In this document: one piece after another, positions 54,210 through 63,615 of the stretch | Position numbering within the stretch: the first letter of the stretch is position 1 | Layout of the letters: each line of letters opens with the position of its first letter | Translations under genes and position numbers: made by a program | Notes under the pieces: model-generated | Seen by the model: the letters and a program-made list of their open reading frames with translations, nothing else | What the model was told of the DNA's origin: nothing | The model's database searches: none | DNA from: Chitinophagales bacterium | Lineage (GTDB): Bacteria; Bacteroidota; Bacteroidia; Chitinophagales; JADIYW01 | Reading direction: 5' to 3' | Length of the DNA: 64,000 bases | Assembly (NCBI GenBank): GCA_020636545.1 | Contig: JACJXS010000012.1 | Coordinates: 1-64,000 of the forward strand

Positions 54210-54932
54210 ATGTCATTAGAAGATTTTAAAAAGAAAAAGCCGTATTACCAAAGAAGTTGGACACAAGTAAATGCATCAAATTCTTGGAGTATGTTCCGAA
54301 TTATGAGCGAGTTTGTTGATGCTTATGAGAAAATGGATAAGATAGGCCCGTGTATTTCAATATTTGGTTCTGCACGTACCAAACCTGATAATATATTTTA
54401 TCAAAAATCAATAACTATTGCGGAAAGGTTAGTAGAAGAGGGTTATGGTGTGATAACTGGCGGTGGACCTGGAATTATGGAAGCTGGAAATAAAGGAGCT
54501 AGAAACAAAGAAGGAAAATCAGTAGGATTAAATATTGAATTACCACATGAACAAGGACACAATGAGTACATAGATTTTGATAAAATTATAACGCATCATT
54601 ATTTCTTTGTAAGAAAAGTTGTGTTTGTAAAGTATGCTCAAGGTTTCGTGTATTTGCCAGGTGGCTTTGGTACTTTAGATGAATTATTTGAAGTATTAAC
54701 TTTAGTACAAACTAAAAAAATTGATAGAGTCCCAATCGTTCTTTTTGGTTCTGATTATTGGGGCGGATTATTAGAATGGATAAAACATACACTTTTAGAA
54801 CAATATCAAAATATCAATAAAGAGGATTTGAATTTATTTTTACTTACAGATGATGTTGAAGAAGCCATTCACTATATCAATAATTTCTACGATACTGACC
54901 ATAGTAGAGATTTGAAACCAAATTTCTCTTAG
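54210..54932 (+). CDS. LOG family protein (TIGR00730)
   Basis: A 240-residue Rossmann-like protein of the LOG/lysine-decarboxylase-like family. The nucleotide-site motifs are VITGGGPGIMEAGNKGA (about 86-102) and YLPGGFGTLDELFEVLTLVQ (PGGxGTxxE, about 149-168). Members cleave AMP from nucleoside 5'-monophosphates; cytokinin activation is the known plant and actinobacterial role, with general purine salvage likely in other bacteria. Last gene of the run; a convergent hairpin follows. Confidence 0.92.
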   Translation: MSLEDFKKKKPYYQRSWTQVNASNSWSMFRIMSEFVDAYEKMDKIGPCISIFGSARTKPDNIFYQKSITIAERLVEEGYGVITGGGPGIMEAGNKGARNKEGKSVGLNIELPHEQGHNEYIDFDKIITHHYFFVRKVVFVKYAQGFVYLPGGFGTLDELFEVLTLVQTKKIDRVPIVLFGSDYWGGLLEWIKHTLLEQYQNINKEDLNLFLLTDDVEEAIHYINNFYDTDHSRDLKPNFS

Positions 54933-54961
54933 ACATTTTCTTTATGAATTGAAGCTTAAAG

Positions 54962-55002
54962 ACAACTGTAATTTACGTTAGATTACCGTAAATTACAGTT
55001 GT
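54962..55002. terminator. Long perfect inverted repeat between convergent genes
   Basis: ACAACTGTAATTTACG (54962-54977), nine-base loop, then its exact reverse complement (54987-55002). A perfect 16-bp stem lies in the 86-bp gap between the LOG gene and the minus-strand unknown gene. It could serve as a bidirectional terminator, although no long T-tract follows on either strand. Confidence 0.6.
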
Positions 55003-55018
55003 ACTTTTAGAAAAACTC

Positions 55019-55765
55019 TTATCTATTTTCCTTTTTTTTATAGACAGAATCAATATACCACATTTCATTTTTATAAATAAAATCAACAATTGCTTGCTTT
55101 GTAGCTTCATCATATTTGGAAAAAATATTGTAACCTCTTTCCAATAAACTTCTACCTAATTTTATACCTTCTACTTCTTTTTGAGGGAAAATATGTGGTT
55201 TGCTTTCCATTGTGTGTGTAACATGATCTAAAATATCTAAAGTTTTCTTTAATAAAGTAGTATTTACCATCGCACCAAACAAACTCTTTACATCTTTAAT
55301 AAAATTTTCAATTTTAACTCTATCTAATTGATACATGGCATCTTCATAATCTTCATCAGACATTGGTGGTTTCATGCCATTTTTATTAGCAATTTCTGTC
55401 ATAGCAGCTTCAAAGTCTTTGGCTCCCATAAATGAATCTAAAGAGTCCATTCCAGCTTTTAAAGCAGACATAAAATGCCTACCAAACTTAAAAATAGCTC
55501 TTGCCATATCTCCAAATAAATTCCAAATTTTACGTGGCTGTTTTACATAAGCTGCCAAATCTCGAAAGGCATCTTCAAGTTCTTTCCTTTCTTGTGCAGG
55601 CGGATATATTGTCGTTAAAAAATAATTTTTTACCTCTGCAACAACTTCTTCTGTTATGGAGTCTGATAGTTCAAATCTGTTTTTTAAATCAGCATATTCA
55701 TATCTTTTGAGAATCATTTCACGAAACTTTTCTATAATATGATAATCTTGTGTTGTTTCTGACAT
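55019..55765 (-). CDS. Conserved-looking protein of unknown function
   Basis: A 248-residue, charged, almost entirely helical protein without signal peptide or membrane helix. Segments include KNYFLTTIYPPAQERKELED (about 46), KIWNLFGDMARAIFKFGRHF (about 79-98), an acidic PMSDEDYEDAMYQLDR (about 134-149) and a C-terminal TKQAIVDFIYKNEMWYIDS. No catalytic motif is visible. I do not recognise a family. It ends next to the inverted repeat at 54.96 kb and is followed upstream by a 176-bp spacer with nothing I can identify. Confidence 0.7.
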   Translation of the reverse strand: MSETTQDYHIIEKFREMILKRYEYADLKNRFELSDSITEEVVAEVKNYFLTTIYPPAQERKELEDAFRDLAAYVKQPRKIWNLFGDMARAIFKFGRHFMSALKAGMDSLDSFMGAKDFEAAMTEIANKNGMKPPMSDEDYEDAMYQLDRVKIENFIKDVKSLFGAMVNTTLLKKTLDILDHVTHTMESKPHIFPQKEVEGIKLGRSLLERGYNIFSKYDEATKQAIVDFIYKNEMWYIDSVYKKKENR

Positions 55766-55941
55766 ATTATGTGAATTAGATTTGACTAATTTAATGTTTT
55801 TAATCTATATTAGGTTATTATATCTAATTATAGTTCCATTATTTAGCAAAAGTGAATTGAATAAAAGTATAATTGAGTTTTGAATGGTTAATTTAGAAAA
55901 ATCCTATCTCATATCACTTTTAAAGGATAATAAATATTCTA

Positions 55942-56262
55942 TTAAGCTTTGTCAATCTCTTCGTGGTATTGCTTAGGAATCCATTTTTTCCATTCAGGGT
56001 GTTTTTGTATAAAATTTATAACCATTGGGCATATTGGTATAAATTGCCGTTTTTCAGCATTTAGGTATATAAGTACCTTCTCAATTAATGAACTTGCAAC
56101 ACCTCTGCCTCCAATTTCTTTTGGACTAATTGTGTGTGTTAAACTATAAATTCCATTGTGAATTTCAAATTCAATATAAGCCATATAACCATCAACCATC
56201 ATTTCAAATCGATTTTCAGCATGGTTTATATTTATTGGTGTGTAAATAAATTCTTCTTTCAT
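55942..56262 (-). CDS. Small GNAT-type acetyltransferase (YjdJ/Acetyltransf_CG)
   Basis: A 106-residue protein of the short GNAT branch (PF14542 type). N-terminal HAENRFEMMVDGYMAYIEFE, the acetyl-CoA loop EIGGRGVASSLIEKVL (about 49-64) and CPMVINFIQKHPEW near the C-terminus are typical. Substrate unknown. Its ATG is six bases after the hemN stop, so the two genes form an operon. Confidence 0.9.
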   Translation of the reverse strand: MKEEFIYTPININHAENRFEMMVDGYMAYIEFEIHNGIYSLTHTISPKEIGGRGVASSLIEKVLIYLNAEKRQFIPICPMVINFIQKHPEWKKWIPKQYHEEIDKA

Positions 56263-56268
56263 AAAAAA

Positions 56269-57639
56269 TTAAATTGTCATTGAAAATATTCTTGCTTCTG
56301 GCTGTTTGCGTATCATTCTTAAATCAAATGCCATTGCAACGTTTCTCGAAAATGCTCTTCCTTTTTCGGTAATTTTTACTGTTTTTGTACTAATTTCAAC
56401 CAAGCCATCTTTCTGCATTTCTTTTAATTTATCTAAAACTTCAGGCAGTTCAGGAAAGCTATTTTTATTATTAAAATTAGTCTCTAATTGACACATTAAA
56501 TTCAAAATATGTTTTCTGATAATTAAATCTTCTTCAGTTAAAATATGCCCATGGTTTACTGGAATTTGACCACTTTCAACTATTGCTTGGTAATCTTCAA
56601 CCGTTTTATTGTTTTGGGCAAATCCATACCAAGAATCTGAAATGGCACTCATACCTAAGCCAATCATTAACTGTGTTTTTCCAGAGGAATAACCCATGAA
56701 ATTACGGTGTAATTTATTTTGTATTAATGATTGATATAAATCATCATGTTCTAATGCAAAATGATCCATTCCAATTTCGATATAGCCTAAATCTTGTAAT
56801 AATTGTTTGCCGTTTTCATACAATTTTCGTTTGGTTTCGCCACTTGGTAAGTCATTTTCATCATACCCACGTTGCCCAACACCTTTTACCCAAGGTACGT
56901 GTGCATACGAATAGAAAGCAAGTCTGTCTGGTTTTAGCTCCAAAGTTTTCAGAATGGTTGCTTCAACCGATTCCCAAGTTTGGTGTGGCAAACCAAAAAC
57001 CAAATCGTGCGATATACTTTTATAACCAATTGCTCTAGCCCAATCAGTTACTTTTTGTACATTTTCAAAAGGTTGAATTCTATTAATGGCTTTTTGCACT
57101 TTTAAATCATAGTCTTGAACACCAAAACTACAACGTCTAAATCCTAAATTATATAATACTTCCAAATGTTTTTTAGTTGTATTGTTAGGATGTCCCTCAA
57201 ATGAAAATTCAGGATTTTCAGCAATCTCCACAGTAGAAAATAAGCTATCTAATAAAATTTTCAAGTTTTCTGGTGAAAAAAATGTTGGAGTTCCTCCGCC
57301 CAAATGCAATTCTTTGAGTTTGGGTGTTGTTTTTTTATTTTTATTAAATAGTTGTAAATAAAGTTCCCATTCTTTTATAACACTTTCCAAATAAGGTGTT
57401 TCCACTTCGTGTCTTTTTGTGATTCGTTTATGGCAAGCACAAAAGGTACATAATTGCTCACAAAATGGAAGGTGCATGTAAATTGAAATACCTTCAGAAT
57501 CATTACTTTCTTCATAAGATTTTAAAACTGAAATTTCCCAATTATTAAACGAAAAAGTATTGTTATCCCAATAAGGAACAGTTGGATAAGATGTATATCG
57601 TGGCCCAGGTATATTGTATTTATCAATTAAATTACTCAT
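56269..57639 (-). CDS. hemN: Oxygen-independent coproporphyrinogen III oxidase (HemN)
   Basis: Radical-SAM enzyme that decarboxylates coproporphyrinogen III in anaerobic heme synthesis; about 456 residues. The [4Fe-4S]/SAM motif is C60-x3-C64-x2-C67-x-C69 in MHLPFCEQLCTFCAC, the same spacing as E. coli HemN, which separates it from HemW. N-terminal KYNIPGPRYTSYPT and the SAM-site LHLGGGTPTFF (about 122) agree. The ATG at 57639 is chosen; an in-frame ATG at 57657 adds six residues. A 130-bp AT-rich spacer lies upstream. Confidence 0.95.
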   Translation of the reverse strand: MSNLIDKYNIPGPRYTSYPTVPYWDNNTFSFNNWEISVLKSYEESNDSEGISIYMHLPFCEQLCTFCACHKRITKRHEVETPYLESVIKEWELYLQLFNKNKKTTPKLKELHLGGGTPTFFSPENLKILLDSLFSTVEIAENPEFSFEGHPNNTTKKHLEVLYNLGFRRCSFGVQDYDLKVQKAINRIQPFENVQKVTDWARAIGYKSISHDLVFGLPHQTWESVEATILKTLELKPDRLAFYSYAHVPWVKGVGQRGYDENDLPSGETKRKLYENGKQLLQDLGYIEIGMDHFALEHDDLYQSLIQNKLHRNFMGYSSGKTQLMIGLGMSAISDSWYGFAQNNKTVEDYQAIVESGQIPVNHGHILTEEDLIIRKHILNLMCQLETNFNNKNSFPELPEVLDKLKEMQKDGLVEISTKTVKITEKGRAFSRNVAMAFDLRMIRKQPEARIFSMTI

Positions 57640-57769
57640 AACTATAATAGCTAACAAAATTACTAATTTTAGATGAGATACTTCTTATTTGTTGTTAAAT
57701 AGGATATTTTGGACATATAAGATGTCGTATATTTATTTTTTTGTATCCTAATATCTTTATTTTACTTTA

Positions 57770-58966
57770 TTAATGATTGATTTTCTTTGTTTTTATCCAT
57801 AAAAGTGAAACTGTAGCAATTGACAATATAAAAATAATTACAAATAAAATAATAGCTGTGCTGCCTTGAAAACTTCCAATAAATGCAGCTACAATTGCAC
57901 CAATTCCCATTCTAAATGAACCACCTAATGCTGAAGCTATTCCAATATTATTTGTAAATGGTGCAAGTGAACCAGCAGTTGCATTGGGATTAATAAACCC
58001 AATTAGTACTAGAATAAAAAATATACCACTAGTTAATATTTTATAAGGAATTTGAGGATTAATATAATAAGTAATTGTGGCTGCTAATGCAATTGATGCT
58101 AATATTACAGAGGCTACTTTTGCAATTTTGATATAGGGAATGTATTTCGTTAAAACGCCATTACAATAACTGCCAGCTATAAAGCCTGCAGCATTTACAG
58201 CAAATAAGATTGAAAATGTAGTATTGTCCAATTTATATAAGGTCATAAATAAAAATGGAGCTGAAGATATATAAGCAAATAGAATAGACATTACAATGCT
58301 ACTTGCTAAGGTATATTTTAAAAATATAGGATTTTTTAGCACTTCAAGATAGTCTTTTGAAATCTTTATAAATTTTAATTTGTTAGAATGCTTATAAATA
58401 CTAGTTTCAGGTAAAAAAAAGAAAATTAAAAGAATTACCGAAAGTGAGAAAATAAATAAGAAATAAAAAATATAATGCCACGTAAAGTGTGCTACAAAAA
58501 AGCTACCTAAACTTGGAGCAATTAGCGGAGCCAATCCCATTATTAATATAATATAAGAAAATGCTTTTGCTCTTTCATTTTTTTCATAAACATCACTAAT
58601 AATTGCATTAGATGCGACCATGCCAACACAACCGCCTAGAGCTTGCAATAATCGCATGGCTATTAAAAACTCAATACTGCTTGCTAAAGCACAACCTAAT
58701 GAAGCTAACATGTATATAGATAAACCGACTAATAATGGTATTTTTCGACCATATTTATCAACGATTGGACCATATAGTAATTGACCAACAGCTATGCCAG
58801 AAAAATAGGAGGTAAGTGTGAATGCAACTGCTTTTTCATGGACATTAAATTCTTCAGCTATTTGTTGAAAACCTGGAAGATACATATCAATCGAGAAAGG
58901 TCCAAGTGCAGCCAAAATACCTAATAGTATAATTAGAAACTTTCTGTTAATTACTGATTGAGTCAT
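57770..58966 (-). CDS. MFS multidrug exporter, Bcr/CflA type
   Basis: A 398-residue major-facilitator transporter with 12 helices. Drug:H+ antiporter signatures: LGPFSIDMYLPGFQQIAEEF (helix 1), YGPIVDKYGRKIPLLVGL (loop 2-3 motif A) and IMGLAPLIAPSLGSFF (motif C, helix 5). The Bcr/CflA subfamily exports small molecules or antibiotics. Substrate unknown. The upstream spacer of 249 bp to 59215 contains two TACTTTTG boxes on the plus strand (59042-59049 and 59061-59068) facing away from this gene; no plus-strand gene follows, so they may be fortuitous. Confidence 0.9.
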   Translation of the reverse strand: MTQSVINRKFLIILLGILAALGPFSIDMYLPGFQQIAEEFNVHEKAVAFTLTSYFSGIAVGQLLYGPIVDKYGRKIPLLVGLSIYMLASLGCALASSIEFLIAMRLLQALGGCVGMVASNAIISDVYEKNERAKAFSYIILIMGLAPLIAPSLGSFFVAHFTWHYIFYFLFIFSLSVILLIFFFLPETSIYKHSNKLKFIKISKDYLEVLKNPIFLKYTLASSIVMSILFAYISSAPFLFMTLYKLDNTTFSILFAVNAAGFIAGSYCNGVLTKYIPYIKIAKVASVILASIALAATITYYINPQIPYKILTSGIFFILVLIGFINPNATAGSLAPFTNNIGIASALGGSFRMGIGAIVAAFIGSFQGSTAIILFVIIFILSIATVSLLWIKTKKINH

Positions 58967-59215
58967 AAAAATAGACCATAAAGTTAGTTAATCTTTAATA
59001 TAAATTAGAAGCTTATCTGTAAGCCTAAAAGTGTATTGGACTACTTTTGAAAATTCTAAATACTTTTGAAGGTAGAATTTTATTAGCTTTTAATAGTTTA
59101 AAAAGAAATAGTAATGTAATTCAAATTATTCATTTTCTGATTTAATAATGAACAAACTACATTATTAATTCAGAAATTGAATAAAACTTTTGTTCTGTTT
59201 CGGTATTAAATTGAA

Positions 59216-60961
59216 CTATCTCCAAGTACTTTTCAGTAATTGACCAAATTGTTTAGTTTTTCCTAAACCTTCATGAAATCCAACGACACCATTGTTGCTA
59301 TAAGCCTCAATACCATTAATGAAAACATGTTTAACAACCTTTCCACTACGTTTTACCAATCTGTATGCACCATCTAAAGCTGGATGGAAATCTTCAATTG
59401 GACTAGAATTTATATCTGAATCTAATTTACTAGGATCGATAATAACCACATCTGCACGTTTTCCAACTGAAATATCGCCAGCATCAATGCCTAAAAAGTC
59501 TGCAGCTTCTTTTGTTAATCTATAAATAGCTCTTTCAATGCTCATTACTTCAGGATGTTTCTGTACCGATTTTAGCATTTGCAAACTGCCATCATGGAAA
59601 GCCATATTTACATTGTGTGCACCGCTATCATTGAATCCTGGCATACAATGTTCACTATTTAATAAATCTAAACGGATTTTTTCTCTATGATTAGAAGTAT
59701 CACATTTCCATCTTAATTTAGTATCATATTCAGCTAATAAATCCATAAAATGATTCACAGGATCTTTACCTGCTTCAATAGCGATTTGTTCAAAATTTTT
59801 GCCAATCAAAGATTGGTCTGGCGCATTCACGACCCACATTTCTTTCAAAGCTCTAGGGAAAACAGAGGTGGCTTTATGGTTCCATTCTTTTGTAAAAGTC
59901 TTTCTGAAAATAGGATCTAAAAACATTGTTTTTCGTTCAGCTTCTGAACTGCTTATTGCCTTAATCATAGATGGAAACTCTTCAAATAAAGGTGTTATTG
60001 GACCATCTCCATAGTTTAAAAATGGCTCTGCTAAGGTTTGGAATTTCATATTAGCACGCATTACATTATTGCTTAACGCACCATAAAATTTCAATACTTT
60101 ATAAATGTTTTCATTCGATTTTAAATCTAATGCAGCAACGATTGATGTTTTTAAGCTTGGTTTAAAAAATCCACCGTGAGATAATCTCAAAATAGTAGCA
60201 AACGATGTTTTATCAACTGCGTTTGGTGTTATTTGTAATACTCTGTTGTGGTTTCTTAAAACGTGTGCCAATCTTCTATATTCAGATTTTGCAGCTCTTT
60301 GAGAAGGTACAGAAATACCTAAATACTTTTTCTCATATTCGCCAGCCCAACGATGAAATGGTAACATATCAATTGACATACCTAAATAACCAGCTTGCAT
60401 GGCTTCAGCTACAATGCCTTCCATTTTGGAAAGCTCAGCATCTGTTGCTTTTGGTCGCATAAATGCACCATCTAAACCCATTGCATCAATTCGGATATTG
60501 GAGTGCCCAATAAAACTTGCTACATTTGGACCTATAGGCAAACTTTCTAAATGTTCATAATATTCTCGAACATTAGACCATTTAATATTACCTATAATCC
60601 ATTTGCTTAATACTTTAGCAGGAATGTTTTCTACTCTTGCAAATAAATCTACAATCTCTTTGTCTTTTCCCAAAGCAGCAGAAAGTGAACAGTTACCAAT
60701 AATGACAGTGGTTACACCGTGTCTTACTGATTCATCTAAAGACGGCAGTACTTCTAATTCTGCATCATAATGTGTATGAATATCAATAAAACCAGGACAA
60801 ACCCAATGTCCATCTGCATCAACTTCTTTTGCACCTTCAATATTTGGTGCATTTTCCATAACAGCATCAATTTTATTATCTTTGATAATGATGTCTTTTT
60901 TTACTCCTTTTGCACCAGTTCCGTCAAAATAAATTCCGTTTCTTATGATTGTAGTTTGCAT
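59216..60961 (-). CDS. N-acyl-D-amino-acid deacylase-type amidohydrolase
   Basis: A 581-residue member of the amidohydrolase superfamily, D-aminoacylase branch. Metal motif H62-T-H64-Y-D66 in CPGFIDIHTHYDAEL, then VTTVIIGNCSLSAALG (about 96-111), the loop IGHSNIRIDAMG (about 152) and a late MPGFNDSGAHNVNMAFHDGS (about 466) holding further ligand residues. It probably deacylates N-acyl-D-amino acids or related amides. No signal peptide, so it is cytoplasmic. Single gene; divergent from the gamma-glutamylcyclotransferase-like gene. Confidence 0.88.
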   Translation of the reverse strand: MQTTIIRNGIYFDGTGAKGVKKDIIIKDNKIDAVMENAPNIEGAKEVDADGHWVCPGFIDIHTHYDAELEVLPSLDESVRHGVTTVIIGNCSLSAALGKDKEIVDLFARVENIPAKVLSKWIIGNIKWSNVREYYEHLESLPIGPNVASFIGHSNIRIDAMGLDGAFMRPKATDAELSKMEGIVAEAMQAGYLGMSIDMLPFHRWAGEYEKKYLGISVPSQRAAKSEYRRLAHVLRNHNRVLQITPNAVDKTSFATILRLSHGGFFKPSLKTSIVAALDLKSNENIYKVLKFYGALSNNVMRANMKFQTLAEPFLNYGDGPITPLFEEFPSMIKAISSSEAERKTMFLDPIFRKTFTKEWNHKATSVFPRALKEMWVVNAPDQSLIGKNFEQIAIEAGKDPVNHFMDLLAEYDTKLRWKCDTSNHREKIRLDLLNSEHCMPGFNDSGAHNVNMAFHDGSLQMLKSVQKHPEVMSIERAIYRLTKEAADFLGIDAGDISVGKRADVVIIDPSKLDSDINSSPIEDFHPALDGAYRLVKRSGKVVKHVFINGIEAYSNNGVVGFHEGLGKTKQFGQLLKSTWR

Positions 60962-61079
60962 ATTTTAAAAATGTGTCTAAAAATAAGCATTTATTTTGAT
61001 ATTAATTTTTGAAAAAAGTCAAAAAATTATCTAGCATATAACATATCTTTTTTTATATGAATATGATTATCTTTACAAC

Positions 61080-61472
61080 ATGTCTGATTATTTATTTTCT
61101 TATGGCACTTTGAGAATGGAACAAAGCCATCCAATGGCTGGTTATTTAGCAAAAAATAGTGTTTTAGTTGGTCTTGGAGAGCTTAAAAATGCTGAATTGT
61201 TTAAGATTGATTGGTATCCTGCATTAATTAAAACTAACAATAGTGAAGACATCGTTTATGGTGATGTTTTTAATGTAAATAGCGATGATGTTCTTTTGAA
61301 AATTGATGAATATGAAGGTATTGGAATTGGAAATCCTCCTTATGAATATCGAAGAGAAAAAGTAAAAATTAGAACCGAATTAAATGAAATAGAAGCGTGG
61401 GTGTATTTTTATAATTTTGATTTGCCTAATGGTGCTGAAAAAGTACTTTCAGGTGATTTTTTGAATCCTTAA
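61080..61472 (+). CDS. Gamma-glutamylcyclotransferase family (AIG2-like) protein
   Basis: A 130-residue protein of the GGCT-like/AIG2-like fold. The substrate-pocket motif FSYGTLRMEQSHPM (about 6-19) and the catalytic Glu region KIDEYEGIGIGNPPYEYRRE (E at about 81-83) are typical. It likely forms 5-oxoproline from gamma-glutamyl compounds, or acts as a related cyclotransferase; substrate not resolved. A TATCTTTA box at 61068-61075 lies just upstream. It converges on the YigZ gene, three bases apart. Confidence 0.88.
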   Translation: MSDYLFSYGTLRMEQSHPMAGYLAKNSVLVGLGELKNAELFKIDWYPALIKTNNSEDIVYGDVFNVNSDDVLLKIDEYEGIGIGNPPYEYRREKVKIRTELNEIEAWVYFYNFDLPNGAEKVLSGDFLNP

Positions 61473-61475
61473 AAT

Positions 61476-62066
61476 TTATTCTACTGAAAATTCAATCTGC
61501 TTTTGAGCTAAAAAGTTAATTAAAGTATCTTCAAGTTCTTTAGTAATCTGAACATTAAACTGAATATTACTTTTAGTAAAAGTCTTAGTATAGGTATATT
61601 GTTTTTTGTTTAGATAATCAAAGACTTGATTAGTCAGCTCAAAAGCAACTTCAAAGTTAAAAGTACTTATGATTTCTCTTTCATCTATAGTCGTCGCTGC
61701 TAGGGTTTCTTTTGCACATAGTTTATAAGCATCAATTAATCCAGAAACGCCTAATTTTGTGCCACCAAAATATCGAACTACAATTACCAAACAATTGGTT
61801 AAGCCTAAACTATTGATTTGATTTAAAATAGGTTTTCCAGCTGTACCGTTGGGTTCGCCATCATCATTTGCTCTATAATTATTATTATCAAAGCCTAATT
61901 TATAAGCATAACAATGATGCGTTGCTTTTGGATGTTGAGCCTTGATGGCTTCTATCTTTTCCTTGGCTTCTAATTCAGAATAAATAGGGTAGGCGTATCC
62001 AATAAATTTAGATTGTTTATCTTTGATGATAACGGATTCTATACTATGAATGGTATTAAATTTCAT
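61476..62066 (-). CDS. YigZ/IMPACT family protein
   Basis: About 196 residues. The YigZ/IMPACT fold is marked by KQSKFIGYAYPI (about 15), HCYAYKLGFDNNNYRANDDG (about 51-70), EPNGTAGKPIL and VIVVRYFGGTKLGVSGLIDAY (about 95-115). In E. coli and eukaryotes the family interacts with nucleic acids or translation regulators; no precise role here. ATG 62066 is chosen over 62081, whose extra residues read into the neighbour. Overlaps the deaminase gene by 11 bp. Confidence 0.92.
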   Translation of the reverse strand: MKFNTIHSIESVIIKDKQSKFIGYAYPIYSELEAKEKIEAIKAQHPKATHHCYAYKLGFDNNNYRANDDGEPNGTAGKPILNQINSLGLTNCLVIVVRYFGGTKLGVSGLIDAYKLCAKETLAATTIDEREIISTFNFEVAFELTNQVFDYLNKKQYTYTKTFTKSNIQFNVQITKELEDTLINFLAQKQIEFSVE

Positions 62067-62937
62067 CGAAAATATCTGCATTTAAAACACCACCTGTATG
62101 AACGCCAATAATTGTAGAATTGGGTGGAAAATAATCTTGCTCTATTAAATTAAAAATAGCATAAAATAACTTTGCAGTATAAACATAGTCCAATTTTATT
62201 TGAAACATTCTATAGAAATACTTAATAAAATCAAGAAGTTCAGTGTTGGTTTTTGCATATCCTCCAAAATTAAACTGATGCAACATTGTAAAAGGTTTGT
62301 TTGTGAAATGACGTGTCGATTGTTCAATGTCAAAATTGTTACCAATCACAGAAATACCTATCGCTTTTTGATTTTCATGTACTGCATTTGCAATTCCAGC
62401 GAGAGTAGTTCCAGTTCCACAATCTGTTAGAATATAATCGAAATTTAGGTCAATTTCGTGAACGATATCCTCACACCCTTTTGCACCTTCCATGTTTGCA
62501 CCACCTTCTGGAATGAAAAAAATATCTTGATTGGGAATATCCAATTTGTTAGACAATAATTCTAAGAAATCATCATCATATCTTTTTGCGTAAAAATGTC
62601 TATCTATAAATTCTAAATGCATATTTTGTTGATGAGCATACGCTAAATTTTTATTAGAATGTATATTTAATTCATCGCCTCGAATAATACCAATACAAGG
62701 AATTTTTTTCCAATTTGAAACAGCAGCGGTCGCCATAATATGATTGGAAAAAGCACCACCAACGGTTACTAATATTTTTTTATTTTGTTGTTGAAAGGCT
62801 TCTATATTGTATTTTAATTTTCGCCACTTGTTGCCTGAAATATGTGAATGAATTAAATCATCTCGTTTGATATACAATGTGATATTGTTTTTAAAAGGTA
62901 GTAATATCCTTTCTAATGGAGAAGGAATTAGAAGCAT
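62056..62937 (-). CDS. PLP-dependent ACC deaminase / D-cysteine desulfhydrase family
   Basis: A 293-residue fold-type II PLP enzyme. The PLP-lysine motif is SGNKWRKLKYN with K37; VGGAFSNHIMATAAVS (about 59-74) and the phosphate loop TDCGTGTTLAGIANAVHE (about 171-188) are conserved. Bacterial members act as D-cysteine desulfhydrases or ACC deaminases; which one is not decidable by eye. Shorter than canonical ACC deaminase (about 340 residues), suggesting the desulfhydrase-like branch. Likely cotranscribed with yigZ. Confidence 0.87.
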   Translation of the reverse strand: MLLIPSPLERILLPFKNNITLYIKRDDLIHSHISGNKWRKLKYNIEAFQQQNKKILVTVGGAFSNHIMATAAVSNWKKIPCIGIIRGDELNIHSNKNLAYAHQQNMHLEFIDRHFYAKRYDDDFLELLSNKLDIPNQDIFFIPEGGANMEGAKGCEDIVHEIDLNFDYILTDCGTGTTLAGIANAVHENQKAIGISVIGNNFDIEQSTRHFTNKPFTMLHQFNFGGYAKTNTELLDFIKYFYRMFQIKLDYVYTAKLFYAIFNLIEQDYFPPNSTIIGVHTGGVLNADIFDEI

Positions 62938-62950
62938 TATAGAAGAAAAT

Positions 62951-63027
62951 TGGTGACCGCGGAAGGATTCGAACCCTCAACCCTCAGAGCCGAAATCTGA
63001 TATTCTATCCAGTTGAACTACGCAGCC
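62951..63027 (-). tRNA. tRNA-Arg (TCG)
   Basis: Complete cloverleaf on the minus strand: acceptor GGCTGCG pairs with CGCGGTC through two G-U pairs, D-stem GTTC/GAAT, anticodon stem TCAGA/TCTGA with loop TTTCGGC (anticodon TCG, reading CGA), T-arm GAGGG-TTCGAAT-CCTTC. Discriminator A and CCA are encoded (62954-62951). Confidence 0.95.
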
Positions 63028-63101
63028 TTTTTACAATTTATTGATATTGTAATTAGTGTGTAAAGATACAAAAACTCATTTAATATTCCTACATTTATAC
63101 T

Positions 63102-63614
63102 ATGGAAACGATTAGAAAATGTAAGGATACAGCTAATGTACAAACGGAATTAATTATGCCCGGACATACCAATCCTATTGGGAATTTGATGGGTGGAAAC
63201 CTGTTGTGTTGGATGGATGTTTGCTCTGGAATTAGTGCAATTAAAATGTCTAGACATATTGCGGTTACTGCCTCTTTAGATGATGTGTCTTTTAAATTGC
63301 CAATTAAAGTTGGCGATATTGTAATTCTACGCTCTTTTGTTACTCGCTCTTTCAATACATCAATGGAAGTAATTTGTGAGGTGTTTATTAAAAATATTAG
63401 AAACAACGAAGAACTAAAATCGCATGAAGCTTATTTTACATTTGTTGCTTTAAATGATGATGGAACGCCTGTAAAAGTAGAGCAAGTTGAGCCAGAAACG
63501 GAACGCGAAAAAGAATTGTATGAAAATGCTTTAGAACGTAGAGAATTGCGTTTGGTGAGAGCTGGAAAAATGAAAATGGTAGATACTGTTGTACTAAAAA
63601 ATAAATTAGTTTAA
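63102..63614 (+). CDS. Acyl-CoA thioesterase, hotdog fold
   Basis: A 170-residue hotdog thioesterase of the YciA/BFIT type. The helix motif IGNLMGGNLLCWMDVCSGIS (about 26-45) holds the catalytic-region Asp, followed by RHIAVTASLDDVSFKLPI and GDIVILRSFVTRSFNTSMEV. Hydrolyses acyl-CoA to free CoA; chain preference unknown. Ends one base before the rarA ATG, so the two are coupled. Confidence 0.92.
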   Translation: METIRKCKDTANVQTELIMPGHTNPIGNLMGGNLLCWMDVCSGISAIKMSRHIAVTASLDDVSFKLPIKVGDIVILRSFVTRSFNTSMEVICEVFIKNIRNNEELKSHEAYFTFVALNDDGTPVKVEQVEPETEREKELYENALERRELRLVRAGKMKMVDTVVLKNKLV

Positions 63615-63615
63615 A

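Noticed and set aside
59042..59068. Two TACTTTTG boxes on the plus strand suggesting a small RNA gene
   Set aside because: Short AT-rich motif likely to occur by chance; no structured or coding sequence follows and both flanking genes are on the other strand.
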